Source: Pseudomonadota bacterium (GTDB lineage Bacteria; Desulfobacterota; Desulfovibrionia; Desulfovibrionales; Desulfovibrionaceae). From it: DNA of 58,056 bases. Where the stretch lies: the NCBI GenBank assembly GCA_023399375.1, contig JAEWPX010000100.1, forward strand, positions 1-58,056, read 5' to 3'. Position 1 is the stretch's first letter. The number at the start of each line of letters is the position of its first letter. A program made the translations under genes and the position numbers. A model generated the notes under the pieces. It was not told the origin of the DNA and did not search any database. It worked only from the letters and a program-made list of their open reading frames with translations. This document shows, in pieces, positions 33,660-42,042 of the stretch.

Positions 33660-34379
33660 CTAATCGAGGGTCAGGAAGCAAGGCTGGCAGCGGCCGTCGG
33701 TGAAGGCGGCGGCAAAGGCCACGCCGGTCACGGGCTGGTCGGTGTCCAGGGTCGCGTTCATGGCCGACAGGCTGCCGGGCGCGGCCCCGGGCACGAGCAT
33801 GCTGCCGACCGGGGCCGCGCCTCCGGCCAGGCAGCAGGCCACGCCCCCGGTCTGGGCAAAGTAGTAGTGCCCGGCGGGCACGTCGCAGGGCGCAACACCC
33901 ACGGGCAGGTTCTCCTCCGTGGCCGAGGCCGTGACCCCGCCCCAGGGCGAGGGCACGAGGGAGACCTTGGATTCGACCGTGAGTGCGGCGCGAAGCGGCT
34001 CGGCCAGGGTCAGCACCACCGTCCCGCCCGCGGCGCAGGCCGTGTTGGAGAGGATGCGGCACTGCATGCCCTTGCCGGCGGCGGCGGCCACCTGGAAAAA
34101 ACCGTCCTCGTAGGCGTTTTCGGCCACGGCCGACGCGCCCACGGTGAGCGACAGCACCCGCTCGCCGACGGCGGCCGGCGTGGCGGTAAGGTTCTGGTGC
34201 GCGGCCACGGCCGCCGGGGCCAGGCCCAGGGTGCCGGCGGCAAGGGAAGCCGTGCCGGCCTTGGCGTAACGGAACTTGCGGCCGTCGGCGGTGATGCGCA
34301 ACGCGCCTACGGCTTCGCGTTTGGCCGGCGAGGTTTCGGCGACGTCCTGGGTGAAGCTCAGTTTCATGGGCTGGGCCAT
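33660..34379 (-). CDS. Phage virion protein downstream of capsid
   Basis: 239 residues, Ala/Gly/Thr-rich, beta-type (ALRITADGRKFRYAKAGTASL; AAGKGMQCRILSNTACAAGGTVVLTL). Similar small proteins in other phages lie next to the major capsid gene and are decoration or capsid-associated. GGAGG lies 6 nt upstream of the ATG at 34379; another ATG at 34367 is possible. No enzyme motif. Confidence 0.65.
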   Translation of the reverse strand: MAQPMKLSFTQDVAETSPAKREAVGALRITADGRKFRYAKAGTASLAAGTLGLAPAAVAAHQNLTATPAAVGERVLSLTVGASAVAENAYEDGFFQVAAAAGKGMQCRILSNTACAAGGTVVLTLAEPLRAALTVESKVSLVPSPWGGVTASATEENLPVGVAPCDVPAGHYYFAQTGGVACCLAGGAAPVGSMLVPGAAPGSLSAMNATLDTDQPVTGVAFAAAFTDGRCQPCFLTLD

Positions 34380-34411
34380 GTTTTCCTCCGTATGTCGGCG
34401 TTAAGAGGGGA

Positions 34412-35383
34412 TTAGGACAGGTTGGAATGGCAGGCGTGGGCGCGGCGGTTGGAGCAGATCAGGTTGCCGTGCCAGAGGATCTTCATGGAGCGCCCGGCCG
34501 GACCGGCGAGATCGACCCAGGGCTGGCGGGCGAAGAAGCCGTTCTGGTGCACCGCGAATCCCAGGTAGTTGGTGTTGAGCGCGAACAGGTGCCCGGCCGG
34601 ACAGTAGTCGTCGGCGGCCACGACCATGCCTTCGTAGACGAGGTGGGTGAAGCCGGCACTGGCCACCCCGTCGTCGGTGACGAAGCGCTGCTGCACCTGA
34701 AGGATGCGCGAGACCTTGTTGTAGAGGGACTCGGTGGTGACGGCGATGTTGGGCTTGCCGTCGCGGCCGTCGGAGACCTTGGCCGCGCTGCGCAGCTCCT
34801 GGAGCGCCTCGAGGCTCACGGTCACGGCGTCGGAGACGGTGACGCCTTTCCAGGGCTTGGTGCCGTCCGCGGCAAGCAGGTCGTTTTCGGCGATGCCGCC
34901 GTAGGCCTTGTCCCCGTCGGCGCTGGTCAGGGCGCGCAGGCCCGTGAGCGTCGGGGCCTCGTCGCCGGCGGCGGAGTAAAGGGTGGCCGCGAGCCAGCTC
35001 GCGCAGGTGCGCTGGGCGGTCTCGATCTTCTGGGTCACGAACTGCACGGCGGCGTAGTCTCCGGCGGCGGCCACCTCGTCGGTCAGGTAGACGGTGGCGT
35101 TGCCGTAGGCGTGCTTCCAGTCGAAGGCCGCGGCGTTGACCGTAACCCGGTCGTCGCTCGAGAGCGTGTCCGAACGGGTGAAGAAGCCGCCCTCGGCGTC
35201 GGAGTAGTTGAGCGGCACGCGGATCTTCTCGCCGCCGCCGGGCCGCTCGAACAGGCCCGCCTGGCGGTTCATGAGCAGGTCCAGGAGGAAGGAGTTGCGG
35301 AAGTAGATGTCCACGGCCTTGCCGCCCGCGGCGGCGAAATAGTCGCTGGTGATGGACTCGATTTCGGTCATCGAAAGGGACAT
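34412..35383 (-). CDS. Phage major capsid protein
   Basis: 323 residues. HK97-fold-type capsid by layout: N-terminal helix (EIESITSDYFAAAGGKAVDIYFRNSFLLDLL), a long-loop segment (GEKIRVPLNYSDAEGGFF), spine helix (AVQFVTQKIETAQRTCASWLAATLY), and a C-terminal P-loop region (YLGFAVHQNGFFARQPW). This is the usual pattern of podovirus capsid proteins of about 320 residues. Located just after the scaffold-like gene; AAGGAGG precedes the ATG. Confidence 0.85.
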   Translation of the reverse strand: MSLSMTEIESITSDYFAAAGGKAVDIYFRNSFLLDLLMNRQAGLFERPGGGEKIRVPLNYSDAEGGFFTRSDTLSSDDRVTVNAAAFDWKHAYGNATVYLTDEVAAAGDYAAVQFVTQKIETAQRTCASWLAATLYSAAGDEAPTLTGLRALTSADGDKAYGGIAENDLLAADGTKPWKGVTVSDAVTVSLEALQELRSAAKVSDGRDGKPNIAVTTESLYNKVSRILQVQQRFVTDDGVASAGFTHLVYEGMVVAADDYCPAGHLFALNTNYLGFAVHQNGFFARQPWVDLAGPAGRSMKILWHGNLICSNRRAHACHSNLS

Positions 35384-35401
35384 GCGGTCTCCTCCTTGGG
35401 G

Positions 35402-35941
35402 TTAGACGCCGGCAGACCGGCGGCGGGCGGCAAGACGGGCGGCGAGGACGGCGTTGATGCCGCCGAACTTCTCGGGCGCGGCCAGGTCGGGATCGACGCC
35501 GCGTCCCCGCCCGGCGTCGGCCGGGGCGACGCTCAAGGTGCGGGCCAGCCCCTTGGCGCGAACGCGCTCCATGGCCCGGGCCTCGGCCGCGGCGGCGGCT
35601 TCCTGGCGCGCCGATTCCAGGGCGGCGGCGTTTTCCTGGCGCGCGGCCTGCAGGTGGTGGGCGAAATACGCGCCCACGTCGTCGAGGAGCCCGTTGGCGC
35701 GCTGCTGCGCTTCCAGGGAGCCGTCCGCGGCCAGGCTGCGGAAATCCGGGTGTTCGGCCACGAAGCGGTCCATGAGGGTCTGGCGCTCGACTTCACGGCG
35801 TTTGGCGTCCAGGGCGTCGAGGCGGTTTTCGAGCAACGCGTCCAGGCGTTTTTCCAGTTCGGCGAAAAACGGTTCCACGGCGGACAAGCCGGGAGCGGCG
35901 GACACGGCCGGTTCGGGCGGCGCGACGAGAGTGGCTTCCAT
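35402..35941 (-). CDS. Phage scaffolding-like protein
   Basis: 179 residues, mostly charged helix (FFAELEKRLDALLENRLDALD; long Ala/Glu helix at 90-135) with a basic C-terminus ending in LAARLAARRRSAGV. Size, helicity and position directly before the major capsid gene are those of capsid scaffold proteins. GGGGAGG precedes the ATG. No protease motif, so it is not a maturation protease. Confidence 0.75.
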   Translation of the reverse strand: MEATLVAPPEPAVSAAPGLSAVEPFFAELEKRLDALLENRLDALDAKRREVERQTLMDRFVAEHPDFRSLAADGSLEAQQRANGLLDDVGAYFAHHLQAARQENAAALESARQEAAAAAEARAMERVRAKGLARTLSVAPADAGRGRGVDPDLAAPEKFGGINAVLAARLAARRRSAGV

Positions 35942-36017
35942 GAACCTCCCCTTTTCTCGGGTTGACGGTTGGTATGCTCAAGGCCCCTGGCGGATGCCGG
36001 CGGCCGAGAGGGCGCGG

Positions 36018-36383
36018 TCAGGTCGCGGCGCGGCGCGCGGCAAAGCGGTCCAGGACTTCCCGGGCGATCTCCGGCCGGGGCGCGGAGGCGCGGCGGCCCT
36101 CGCCGGATTCCTGGGGACGCAGGCCTTCGCCGGCCATCCAGCGGCGGTAGTTGGCGCGGCTCGGGTCGGCGAGAAAGGCGCGCACGTGGGGTTTGGGCGA
36201 ATCCTTCTCCACCACGGCGGTCACGGATGGCAGCCAGGAGGCGTCGGCGCGGTAGCCGCACCCCACGGAGACGAGGCGCTTCGCCGTCCCGCCGCAGGCG
36301 CATACGGCATTCCCCTCCTCCATGCCCGCCATAGCCTCGAACACCCGCCCGCAAACCCGGCACTCGAAGTCATAAAGCGGCAT
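36018..36383 (-). CDS. FmdB-family zinc ribbon protein in phage module
   Basis: 121 residues. MPLYDFECRVCGRVFE with CxxC and a second pair CAC (C-x-C) before a basic stretch matches the FmdB/CxxC_CXXC_SSSS zinc ribbon, about 60-70 residues in stand-alone copies. A C-terminal extension of about 70 residues has a basic helix (REVLDRFAARRA). GGGAGGGGAAG lies just before the ATG. The gene starts 163 nt inside the 3' end of the portal gene in another frame. Confidence 0.72.
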   Translation of the reverse strand: MPLYDFECRVCGRVFEAMAGMEEGNAVCACGGTAKRLVSVGCGYRADASWLPSVTAVVEKDSPKPHVRAFLADPSRANYRRWMAGEGLRPQESGEGRRASAPRPEIAREVLDRFAARRAAT

Positions 36384-38092
36384 GCTTCCCCTCCCCCATC
36401 TCCCCCCTCGCCCATGCGCGCGAGCACGGCGGCGCGGCCGGACCAGTCGAGCTTTTCCAGGAGGTCGCGGCGGTCGATAGCCCCCATCTGGTAGAGGCTC
36501 AGGGCCTCTTCACGCTGCTGCACCTTGGACACGGGCATGGTGGAGCCGGAAACGACGGTCAGGCGGGCAGGCACGCGGCAGCGCGCGCCGTGAAGCGGAG
36601 CCACGGCGGCGCGCCCCTCTTCGGTGAAGCTGATCCAGCGTTCCTCGGTGTACCAGTTCTGCATGTGGCTTAAAAACATCCGGCCGCGTTCGCGGATCAG
36701 GCGCGAGTAGTTGCGGATCTTGCCGCGCAGCAGCGTCGCGGCCTGTTCGATGAGCGCGGCGATGGCCCGGTAGGCGATGACCGGCCGGGCGGGCGCGGCG
36801 GCGCGCTCCAGGTCGGACAGGCCCGAGATCTGGCTGAACAGCTCGCGGTAGAGGGCGAGAACGCTTTCGATATCCTTGGTGTTGTTGACGAATTCCAAGT
36901 AGCGGATACCCTGTGCCGCAGCCATGGACGTGGGGTTGACTATCCCTAAGCGGTTGGTGAAGGCGGCGTTGGCCACGCCCGAGTCCCGGGGGTTGATGAT
37001 TTTCGGCCGGGCGCAGCGGTCCTTGTGAGAGGTGAGCTGGGCGAGGCACTTGTCGATCTCGTATTGCAGCTCGGCGAGCTGCTCGAAATCCGACGCGCCC
37101 CAGAGACTGACCGGATCGGTCAGGGAGTTGACCAGGGCAAAGGGAAAGCGGTCGTAGAGATAGGTGGCCATGGCCTCGTCCGGGGCCAGGGCGGGATTGA
37201 CCGAGGGATTGGGCCGGTCGTCGAGCACGAGCCGCCCGGCGCAGGCCACGGTGACGCAGCGGATGGCGCCCGGATAGCGCGGGGCGTCCCCGGTCATGGT
37301 GTAGTCGCGGACCCAGCATTCGCAGACGAGCGCCGTGTCCTCGCTCGGGGCGGACGCGCCGCTTGCGCCGGCAAGGCTTCTCACCACCTCGCCGAAGCGC
37401 GAGAAGAGCCCGCGCCGGGAGCCGTCGCCCGTAGCCATTTCCTGGCGGTTGTCGCCGAGGCTCGCCAGGAGCGCGGCGTCGCTTTGGATCTTGCCGGCGG
37501 CATGGGGCCAGCGGCGTGCGACCTCGCGCAGGGGCATGGGCGTGAAGTGCAGCACCGCGGCGGCGTCGCGCAGGTCCAGGCAGTCGGTCGGGAACACGCC
37601 GAAGGCGAAGGGATCGACGACCACGGTGCGCACTTCGCCGAGGCCGTACTCGAGGTCCGGGTCGAAGACGACCTTTTCCACGGCCACGCCGTAGGTCTCG
37701 CCGTTTAGGACCGAGCGCTCGAATACGGCCTGCTGTTCCTGTTCGGTCCACCAGCAGGCCGCGGCGCGCTCCAGGGTGCGAAAGAGCGTATCGTCGCCGT
37801 CGGGGCCCACCCGCGTGACGTTGAAGGTGGGGTTGTTGTCCGTGAGCATGTTGACGGTGCGCTGGCGGTGCAGGTGCAGCAGATTGGCCGAGGCCATGGG
37901 CGCACCGGTCGTGGCGGCCCCGCGCCAAGCGCGGTTGCGGCCCAGGCGGTAATGGCTGGTCCATTTCTCGGCCAGGCCCAGGCGGGCCTTATCGGCGACC
38001 ACGGCTTCGAGGAGTTCGAACACGCGCGGCCCGACCCGGTCCGGGCGCTCGGCCGGGGGCAGCAATTCGCCGGAGCAGGCGGCAACGGCCAT
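36221..38092 (-). CDS. Phage portal protein
   Basis: 623 residues. Typical portal pattern: a long N-terminal helix with a WTSHYRLGRNRAW start, ANLLHLHRQRTVNML, a beta-wing section around residue 150-300, a long stem helix (DFEQLAELQYEIDKCLAQLTSHKDR), then IRYLEFVNNTKDIESVLALYRELFSQISGLS. The last roughly 53 residues (after GEGGDGGG) are read through the FmdB gene in another frame and are probably dispensable. AAGGAGGG precedes the ATG. Main head-module marker here. Confidence 0.83.
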   Translation of the reverse strand: MAVAACSGELLPPAERPDRVGPRVFELLEAVVADKARLGLAEKWTSHYRLGRNRAWRGAATTGAPMASANLLHLHRQRTVNMLTDNNPTFNVTRVGPDGDDTLFRTLERAAACWWTEQEQQAVFERSVLNGETYGVAVEKVVFDPDLEYGLGEVRTVVVDPFAFGVFPTDCLDLRDAAAVLHFTPMPLREVARRWPHAAGKIQSDAALLASLGDNRQEMATGDGSRRGLFSRFGEVVRSLAGASGASAPSEDTALVCECWVRDYTMTGDAPRYPGAIRCVTVACAGRLVLDDRPNPSVNPALAPDEAMATYLYDRFPFALVNSLTDPVSLWGASDFEQLAELQYEIDKCLAQLTSHKDRCARPKIINPRDSGVANAAFTNRLGIVNPTSMAAAQGIRYLEFVNNTKDIESVLALYRELFSQISGLSDLERAAAPARPVIAYRAIAALIEQAATLLRGKIRNYSRLIRERGRMFLSHMQNWYTEERWISFTEEGRAAVAPLHGARCRVPARLTVVSGSTMPVSKVQQREEALSLYQMGAIDRRDLLEKLDWSGRAAVLARMGEGGDGGGEACRFMTSSAGFAGGCSRLWRAWRRGMPYAPAAGRRSASSPWGAATAPTPPGCHP

Positions 38093-38376
38093 TATTTTCC
38101 CTCCTTGCGGCGACGGGTGGCCGGGGTTGCTGTGGCGGCGGGAAGCGTGAACGCGCCCGCGTCGGTTTCGAGGCTGCCCGCGCCGGCCGGCTCGTAGCCC
38201 TGCGGGTGGTGGCCGCAGTAGGGGCAGCGGGCGTGGACGAAGGCGACCTCTGGATCAAAGGGCGGGGGGAAGCCGGACTCGAGGGGACCGAACATGGCGC
38301 CGAGAAGCGGCAGGCGGAGGTCGGCGGGATCGAAGGCGGCGATGGAGGCATGGCAGAGGCGGCAGCGCAGGATCAT
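38092..38376 (-). CDS. Small zinc-ribbon protein, upstream end of phage module
   Basis: 94 residues. Two Cys pairs, CRLC near the start and CPYC about 50 residues later, could form a zinc ribbon. GGGGAG lies 8 nt before the ATG at 38376, and the stop overlaps the portal start by one base. No family assignment. It occupies the spot where a small terminase would be expected, but it does not resemble one. Confidence 0.65.
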   Translation of the reverse strand: MILRCRLCHASIAAFDPADLRLPLLGAMFGPLESGFPPPFDPEVAFVHARCPYCGHHPQGYEPAGAGSLETDAGAFTLPAATATPATRRRKEGK

Positions 38377-38515
38377 GTCGGTTCTCCCCTTTTCGCGGCG
38401 GCGTTCCCCGCCGCCCGCAAAACCCATCAGTCCATGCAAAGCGGACAGGAACCAGCCAGTTCGCGTCAATTTTTTCGTTTCGGGAGAAAAACTCGCAGGC
38501 AGTCTGGCGGGCCAG

Positions 38516-38531
38516 CTGAGCATTCGCTCAG
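38516..38531. promoter_or_regulatory. Palindrome in the gap upstream of the phage module
   Basis: A perfect CTGAGC-ATTC-GCTCAG inverted repeat in the 282-nt spacer between the leftward phage module and the rightward gene at 38659. Could be an operator; no promoter boxes could be assigned with confidence. Confidence 0.3.
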
Positions 38532-38658
38532 TTTCCACCTGTAGTTGATTGGAAAAATCATGCGGAATCGGGACGTTGTCTTCTTTTCCGATTGTAGCGG
38601 ACAACGCTTTGGAGTATGTAGAATCGCATTCCAATTTATCCCACGGAGGAACCGCCTT

Positions 38659-39075
38659 ATGCTTGGCATGGAAAAAAAGGTCCGGGCCCTGTACGGCGAC
38701 GATGTGGAAAGCAAAGTGGACAATCCCGTTGTGGAAGCGAAAGAAACGGCCAATTCGGCGCGGGCCGGCCTGGCGCTGGCCATTTTGGCCATCGTCCTGG
38801 CTTTCGGCGTCTACGTGGCCCTTGACGCGAAACTGTCGAGCGTGGCCCAGTCCGTCGCCGACGTGCCGGCCAAGGTTGCGGCGCTCGACGCCAAGGTCGC
38901 CCAGTTCGAGGGGCTGCCGGCCAAGATTCGCAAGCAGATGCAGGCGGACAAGGTTGCGGAATTCGCGGCCGCGGCCGACCGCCTGGCCGCAGGCCTCGAT
39001 GCGGCCGAGCATAAGGCCGCCATGGCCAAGATCTCGGAAATGGCCAAGCAGTTGCAGGCCGACGTGGCCAAATAG
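38659..39075 (+). CDS. Membrane-anchored coiled-coil protein
   Basis: 138 residues. A short charged N-terminus, one transmembrane segment (about 34-55, AGLALAILAIVLAFGVYVAL), then an Ala/Lys helix with heptad pattern (SVADVPAKVAALDAKVAQFE) to the C-terminus. Similar small inner-membrane coiled-coil proteins are common in Desulfovibrio with no known role. GGAGGA lies 8 nt before the ATG at 38659; the ORF continues upstream but lacks another good start. Confidence 0.75.
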   Translation: MLGMEKKVRALYGDDVESKVDNPVVEAKETANSARAGLALAILAIVLAFGVYVALDAKLSSVAQSVADVPAKVAALDAKVAQFEGLPAKIRKQMQADKVAEFAAAADRLAAGLDAAEHKAAMAKISEMAKQLQADVAK

Positions 39076-39223
39076 CGTCTTGGCAAAACGGGAGCGTATC
39101 GCCTATACATCAAGAGTAGAGCCTCCGCCGGCCCACGGGCTGCCGCCCTCCGGATTCCAAACGGGACTCCGGCGCGCGGCGACACCACGACAAGGACAGG
39201 GCGCGGGGGCAAGGAGGGAGGCC

Positions 39224-39418
39224 ATGGCGCAGTATGTGGTCGGCGTCACCGACGGCTACCATTCCATCGCCTTTGCCGACGGGCTGGAGCCCGCCGAACG
39301 GCGTCCCTTTTCCATCAGCTCCCCTTCGGACCTCACCCGGGCCGAGGCGGAGCTGCCCGCAGCCATGCCCGCCCTGGCGGAAATCCGGCGCGGGGCGCTC
39401 ACCGACCGGTCCACCTGA
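39224..39418 (+). CDS. Small hypothetical protein
   Basis: 64 residues (MAQYVVGVTDGYHSIAFADGL ...). A strong AAGGAGGGAG lies 5 nt upstream and a terminator follows 25 nt after the stop, so it is a real translated gene by signals. No family recognised and no membrane segment. Confidence 0.65.
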   Translation: MAQYVVGVTDGYHSIAFADGLEPAERRPFSISSPSDLTRAEAELPAAMPALAEIRRGALTDRST

Positions 39419-39443
39419 GCCTGCGCGCAGGCGCAACGACGAC

Positions 39444-39478
39444 AAAGGCCGTCGCCCCAAAGGGCGACGGCCTTTTTT
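39444..39478 (+). terminator. Rho-independent terminator
   Basis: A 14-bp stem (AAAGGCCGTCGCCC and complement) with a short loop, followed by a T run. It ends the small rightward gene and separates it from the convergent TrmO gene. Confidence 0.9.
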
Positions 39479-39514
39479 GCGGTGTGCAGCGCTGTCGGGG
39501 GGCTGCGGAACGCC

Positions 39515-40012
39515 TCAGCCCTTGGGCACGAAGCGGCCGTCGCTGCGCAGGCCCGCGACATCGCCGTCGCGGCCTTCCATCCAGCCGCAGCGCACGGCCG
39601 CGCCCGGGGCGTCGAAGCCCGGGGCGTAGGGCTTGATGTCCAGAAGCGGCGTGCCGTCGAGCACGTCCACGCCGCGGACGTGGACCACGGGGCCTGCGAC
39701 GGAGACGACCCCGACCACGGACAGGCCGATGGGGTTGGGACGCCTGGGCGCGCGCGTGGCGAAAAGCCCGCGCGGCGTGTCGTCGAGAAAGGGCGTGACG
39801 GTCAGGTCGTAACCCGTGGAGGCGTGGAATAGATATAGGAGATAGATGTGGGAAAAGCCCTCCAGATCGGCCAGGGCCGGGGCCAGGGCCGGATCGAGTT
39901 CGAGCCGCCCCAGGACGTCGCGCGCCCCGCCCGGCTGGATGGGCATGCCGGCGAGGCTCGTAAAGGGCGAACGGATGACGCCGATGGGCGTCAGGGTGAC
40001 GGGCTCCTGCAT
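39515..40012 (-). CDS. trmO: TrmO/TsaA-type tRNA methyltransferase
   Basis: 165 residues, the core TsaA domain. TrmO uses S-adenosylmethionine to add the N6-methyl group of m6t6A37 in certain threonine tRNAs. Family signatures visible: IGVIRSPF near the N-terminus, LEGFSHIYLLYLFH, RGLFATRAPRRPNPIGLSVV and VRGVDVLDGTPLLDIKPY. The C-terminal extension found in E. coli TrmO is absent, as is usual in short homologues. GGGAGG lies just before the ATG at 40012. Confidence 0.88.
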   Translation of the reverse strand: MQEPVTLTPIGVIRSPFTSLAGMPIQPGGARDVLGRLELDPALAPALADLEGFSHIYLLYLFHASTGYDLTVTPFLDDTPRGLFATRAPRRPNPIGLSVVGVVSVAGPVVHVRGVDVLDGTPLLDIKPYAPGFDAPGAAVRCGWMEGRDGDVAGLRSDGRFVPKG

Positions 40013-40049
40013 GCATCGCCTCCCGGGATCGCGGCGCGTCCGCGCCGGA

Positions 40050-40895
40050 TCAGTTGCGCTTGTCGAAGCTCTCGCTGGCCGCGGCCACGCCGTAGGCGAA
40101 CGCCATGCCGGCCACGCCGAGCAAGGGCGCGTAATAGGCCGGCGCAGCCAGGGCGAAACGGATGAAAAGCGTGGCCAGGGCGAAGCCGGAGTTGCGGAAC
40201 ACCGAATAAAACGCCGGCTGGTACGTGTGGGAAAGCAGCACGATGAAGATATCGCTGAAGATGAGCACGGTGTAAAAGACCGTAAAGAAATCGTGCGCTT
40301 CCCCGGTGATGGCGCTTTGCCAAGCGACCCACAGCCCGAAGGACAGGAAAAAGACGAGCAGGCAGAACGCGAGGAACTTCTTGTTGGCCACAAAAGGGTA
40401 CAGCCACGGCCCCTTGGGCGTCTGCGGCTTCTTGCTGTAGCGGCGGTAGTACATGCCGAGGCCGATGAAGCACAGCAACGCGCCCGCGCCGTCGGCGAAC
40501 ATGGGCAACAGCACGTGGATGGATTCGATGAGAATGATGGGCTCGTGGAGGTGGACCAGTTCCTTGAAGGCGTCGCGCAACAGGATCAGACACAGGATTT
40601 CGAACTGCTTGCCCAGGGATTTGGTCACCGAGCAGGGCAGCACGAAGATGAGGTCCACGACTTCCTGGATGAGCACCAACGTGAAGGCCAGGTTGATGGC
40701 ATAGAAATGGGACGTGGGCGTGAGCCTGGCCAGCGCCGGCGGCAAAAGCCCTCTGCGGTTGAGCTCGATGCCGACAAGGCCGAGGCAAAACGCCGCGACC
40801 TGGCTCATGGCCACCACGCGCCGCGTTTTGGGATTTTCCCAGAAGGAATGCAGGGGATCGAACAGGTTCGTGGAGAATTCGTAGAAGGTCATCAT
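40050..40895 (-). CDS. Integral membrane protein of unknown function
   Basis: 281 residues with about six to seven hydrophobic segments. Recognisable traits are an N-terminal cytoplasmic stretch (FSTNLFDPLHSFWENPKTRRVVAM), polar residues inside segments (IQEVVDLIFVLPCSVTKSLGKQ; LVHLHEPIILIESIHVLLPMFADGAG) and a short loop KKPQTPKGPWLYPF. I do not recognise the family. Two ATGs in a row make the start uncertain by one codon. Confidence 0.72.
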   Translation of the reverse strand: MMTFYEFSTNLFDPLHSFWENPKTRRVVAMSQVAAFCLGLVGIELNRRGLLPPALARLTPTSHFYAINLAFTLVLIQEVVDLIFVLPCSVTKSLGKQFEILCLILLRDAFKELVHLHEPIILIESIHVLLPMFADGAGALLCFIGLGMYYRRYSKKPQTPKGPWLYPFVANKKFLAFCLLVFFLSFGLWVAWQSAITGEAHDFFTVFYTVLIFSDIFIVLLSHTYQPAFYSVFRNSGFALATLFIRFALAAPAYYAPLLGVAGMAFAYGVAAASESFDKRN

Positions 40896-41053
40896 GGTCT
40901 CTGCTTCCGGTCGCCTTATGCCAAAGGCCCGGGAGAAAGGGAAGCGCGCCGGCGGTGACTCAAAGACTTTTCACGCGCGACAGTGCAATCGTCGTGCTGC
41001 GGAAACGCCAGCGCAACATGGAGGGGGCGATGCGCGCCGGCGCACGGCCGTGT

Positions 41054-41824
41054 TCAGGGCTTCCCGGCGGCCAGGGCCTTGCGGGCCGCGGCGTAAACGG
41101 TCTCGCGCCAGACGGCGGCGGCCTTTGCGCCCAGATGCACGCCATCCACGGTGAAGCCCTCCGGCTGGCTCTTGCGCCAGGCCTCGAGCACGGCGTCGAC
41201 GTCGGCCACGACCACGCCCAGGCGGCTGCCGATCTCCCGGATGCGGGCATTGTAGGCCGGAATGCTGGCGTGATCGAACTTGTCCGCGGCGAACTTTCCG
41301 GTTTCCATAGGCGGCAGGGTGACGAGCACGAGCGCCCGGCCGCTGTCGAGGACGGCGCGGGCGAGGGCTTCGTAGCCGGCGGCGAAACGTTCGGGCGTGG
41401 CCACGTTTTTCCCGAAGGCATCATTTGCGCCCATGGACACGATCACCAGCGGCCCTGTCGAATCGGCCAGGACCTGATGCATGAACGGGAGGGCCTCCAG
41501 GGCCTTGGAGCCGGATATGCCCGTATTGATGACATTGAGACCGTCCAGGACGGGAAAATACAACTGCTCGACGATGCTGTCCCCGAATACGATGACAAAC
41601 GGGGCCTCGAGGGACAGCAGTTGCCGCAATATAATGCCGGACCGCGTCCTGTTGTACAATCCACCGAGATCATTCATGACCTCATTGACCGCATTGACGT
41701 TGGTCGCAATTTCCCGCAACTGTCCGTCCACGGTATCCCAGCCTTTCTTGTAATAAAAGGCCGCGATGGTCAAAAGGACGATGCTGCTGCAAAGCAGCCA
41801 GACGATGGCTTTATTGTATCGCAA
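41054..41824 (-). CDS. Membrane-anchored SGNH/GDSL hydrolase
   Basis: 256 residues from the chosen TTG at 41824. This start puts a single membrane anchor at the very N-terminus (AIVWLLCSSIVLLTIAAFYY), then an SGNH domain: FGDSIVE (nucleophile Ser), GANDAFG (block III Asn) and DGVHLGAKA (Asp-x-x-His). The frame is open to 42031, but that would need a TTG 11 nt from the divergent gene at 42043, and no ATG exists; the exact start is uncertain. Likely a periplasmic esterase or deacetylase, related in type to the hydrolase at 7.4 kb. Confidence 0.75.
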   Translation of the reverse strand: MRYNKAIVWLLCSSIVLLTIAAFYYKKGWDTVDGQLREIATNVNAVNEVMNDLGGLYNRTRSGIILRQLLSLEAPFVIVFGDSIVEQLYFPVLDGLNVINTGISGSKALEALPFMHQVLADSTGPLVIVSMGANDAFGKNVATPERFAAGYEALARAVLDSGRALVLVTLPPMETGKFAADKFDHASIPAYNARIREIGSRLGVVVADVDAVLEAWRKSQPEGFTVDGVHLGAKAAAVWRETVYAAARKALAAGKP

Positions 41825-42042
41825 GGGGAACCGTGCCGGCGGGAAGAGGTTGGGCCAAGCAGGCCATAGGCGGCAGGCAATAGCAGGTTCCCGACCCGGC
41901 GTAAACCGCGCCCTGCTTACTCTTGCCGGAAACCACGGCCGGACCTTGACGCGGCCGCGCCCCCGGGGGAAAAGGACATACTCCGGCAAGCGGCCTTCCC
42001 GTAAGCCCGCCGGGCCGGCCACCCGCGTCAAGGAGACCCGCC

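Larger units (their letters stand above)
21081..38376 (-). mobile_element. Podovirus-like virion gene module (prophage remnant or domesticated)
   Basis: About 17.3 kb of tightly packed leftward genes: zinc ribbon, portal, FmdB-like protein, scaffold, major capsid, small virion proteins, adaptor and tail-hub-like proteins, transglutaminase-like and glycan-binding-type proteins, beta-helix fibre and fibre assembly protein. No tape measure, tail tube or sheath is seen, which suits a short-tailed phage. No terminase, integrase, repressor, replication or lysis gene and no attachment repeat is visible. All frames are open, with good ribosome-binding sites and host-like base composition except the fibre tip. 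Confidence 0.8.

Noticed and set aside
38377..38658. Attachment site or integrase at the phage module edge
   Set aside because: No direct repeat matching the other edge near 21.0 kb and no recombinase-like frame was found; only a short palindrome is present.
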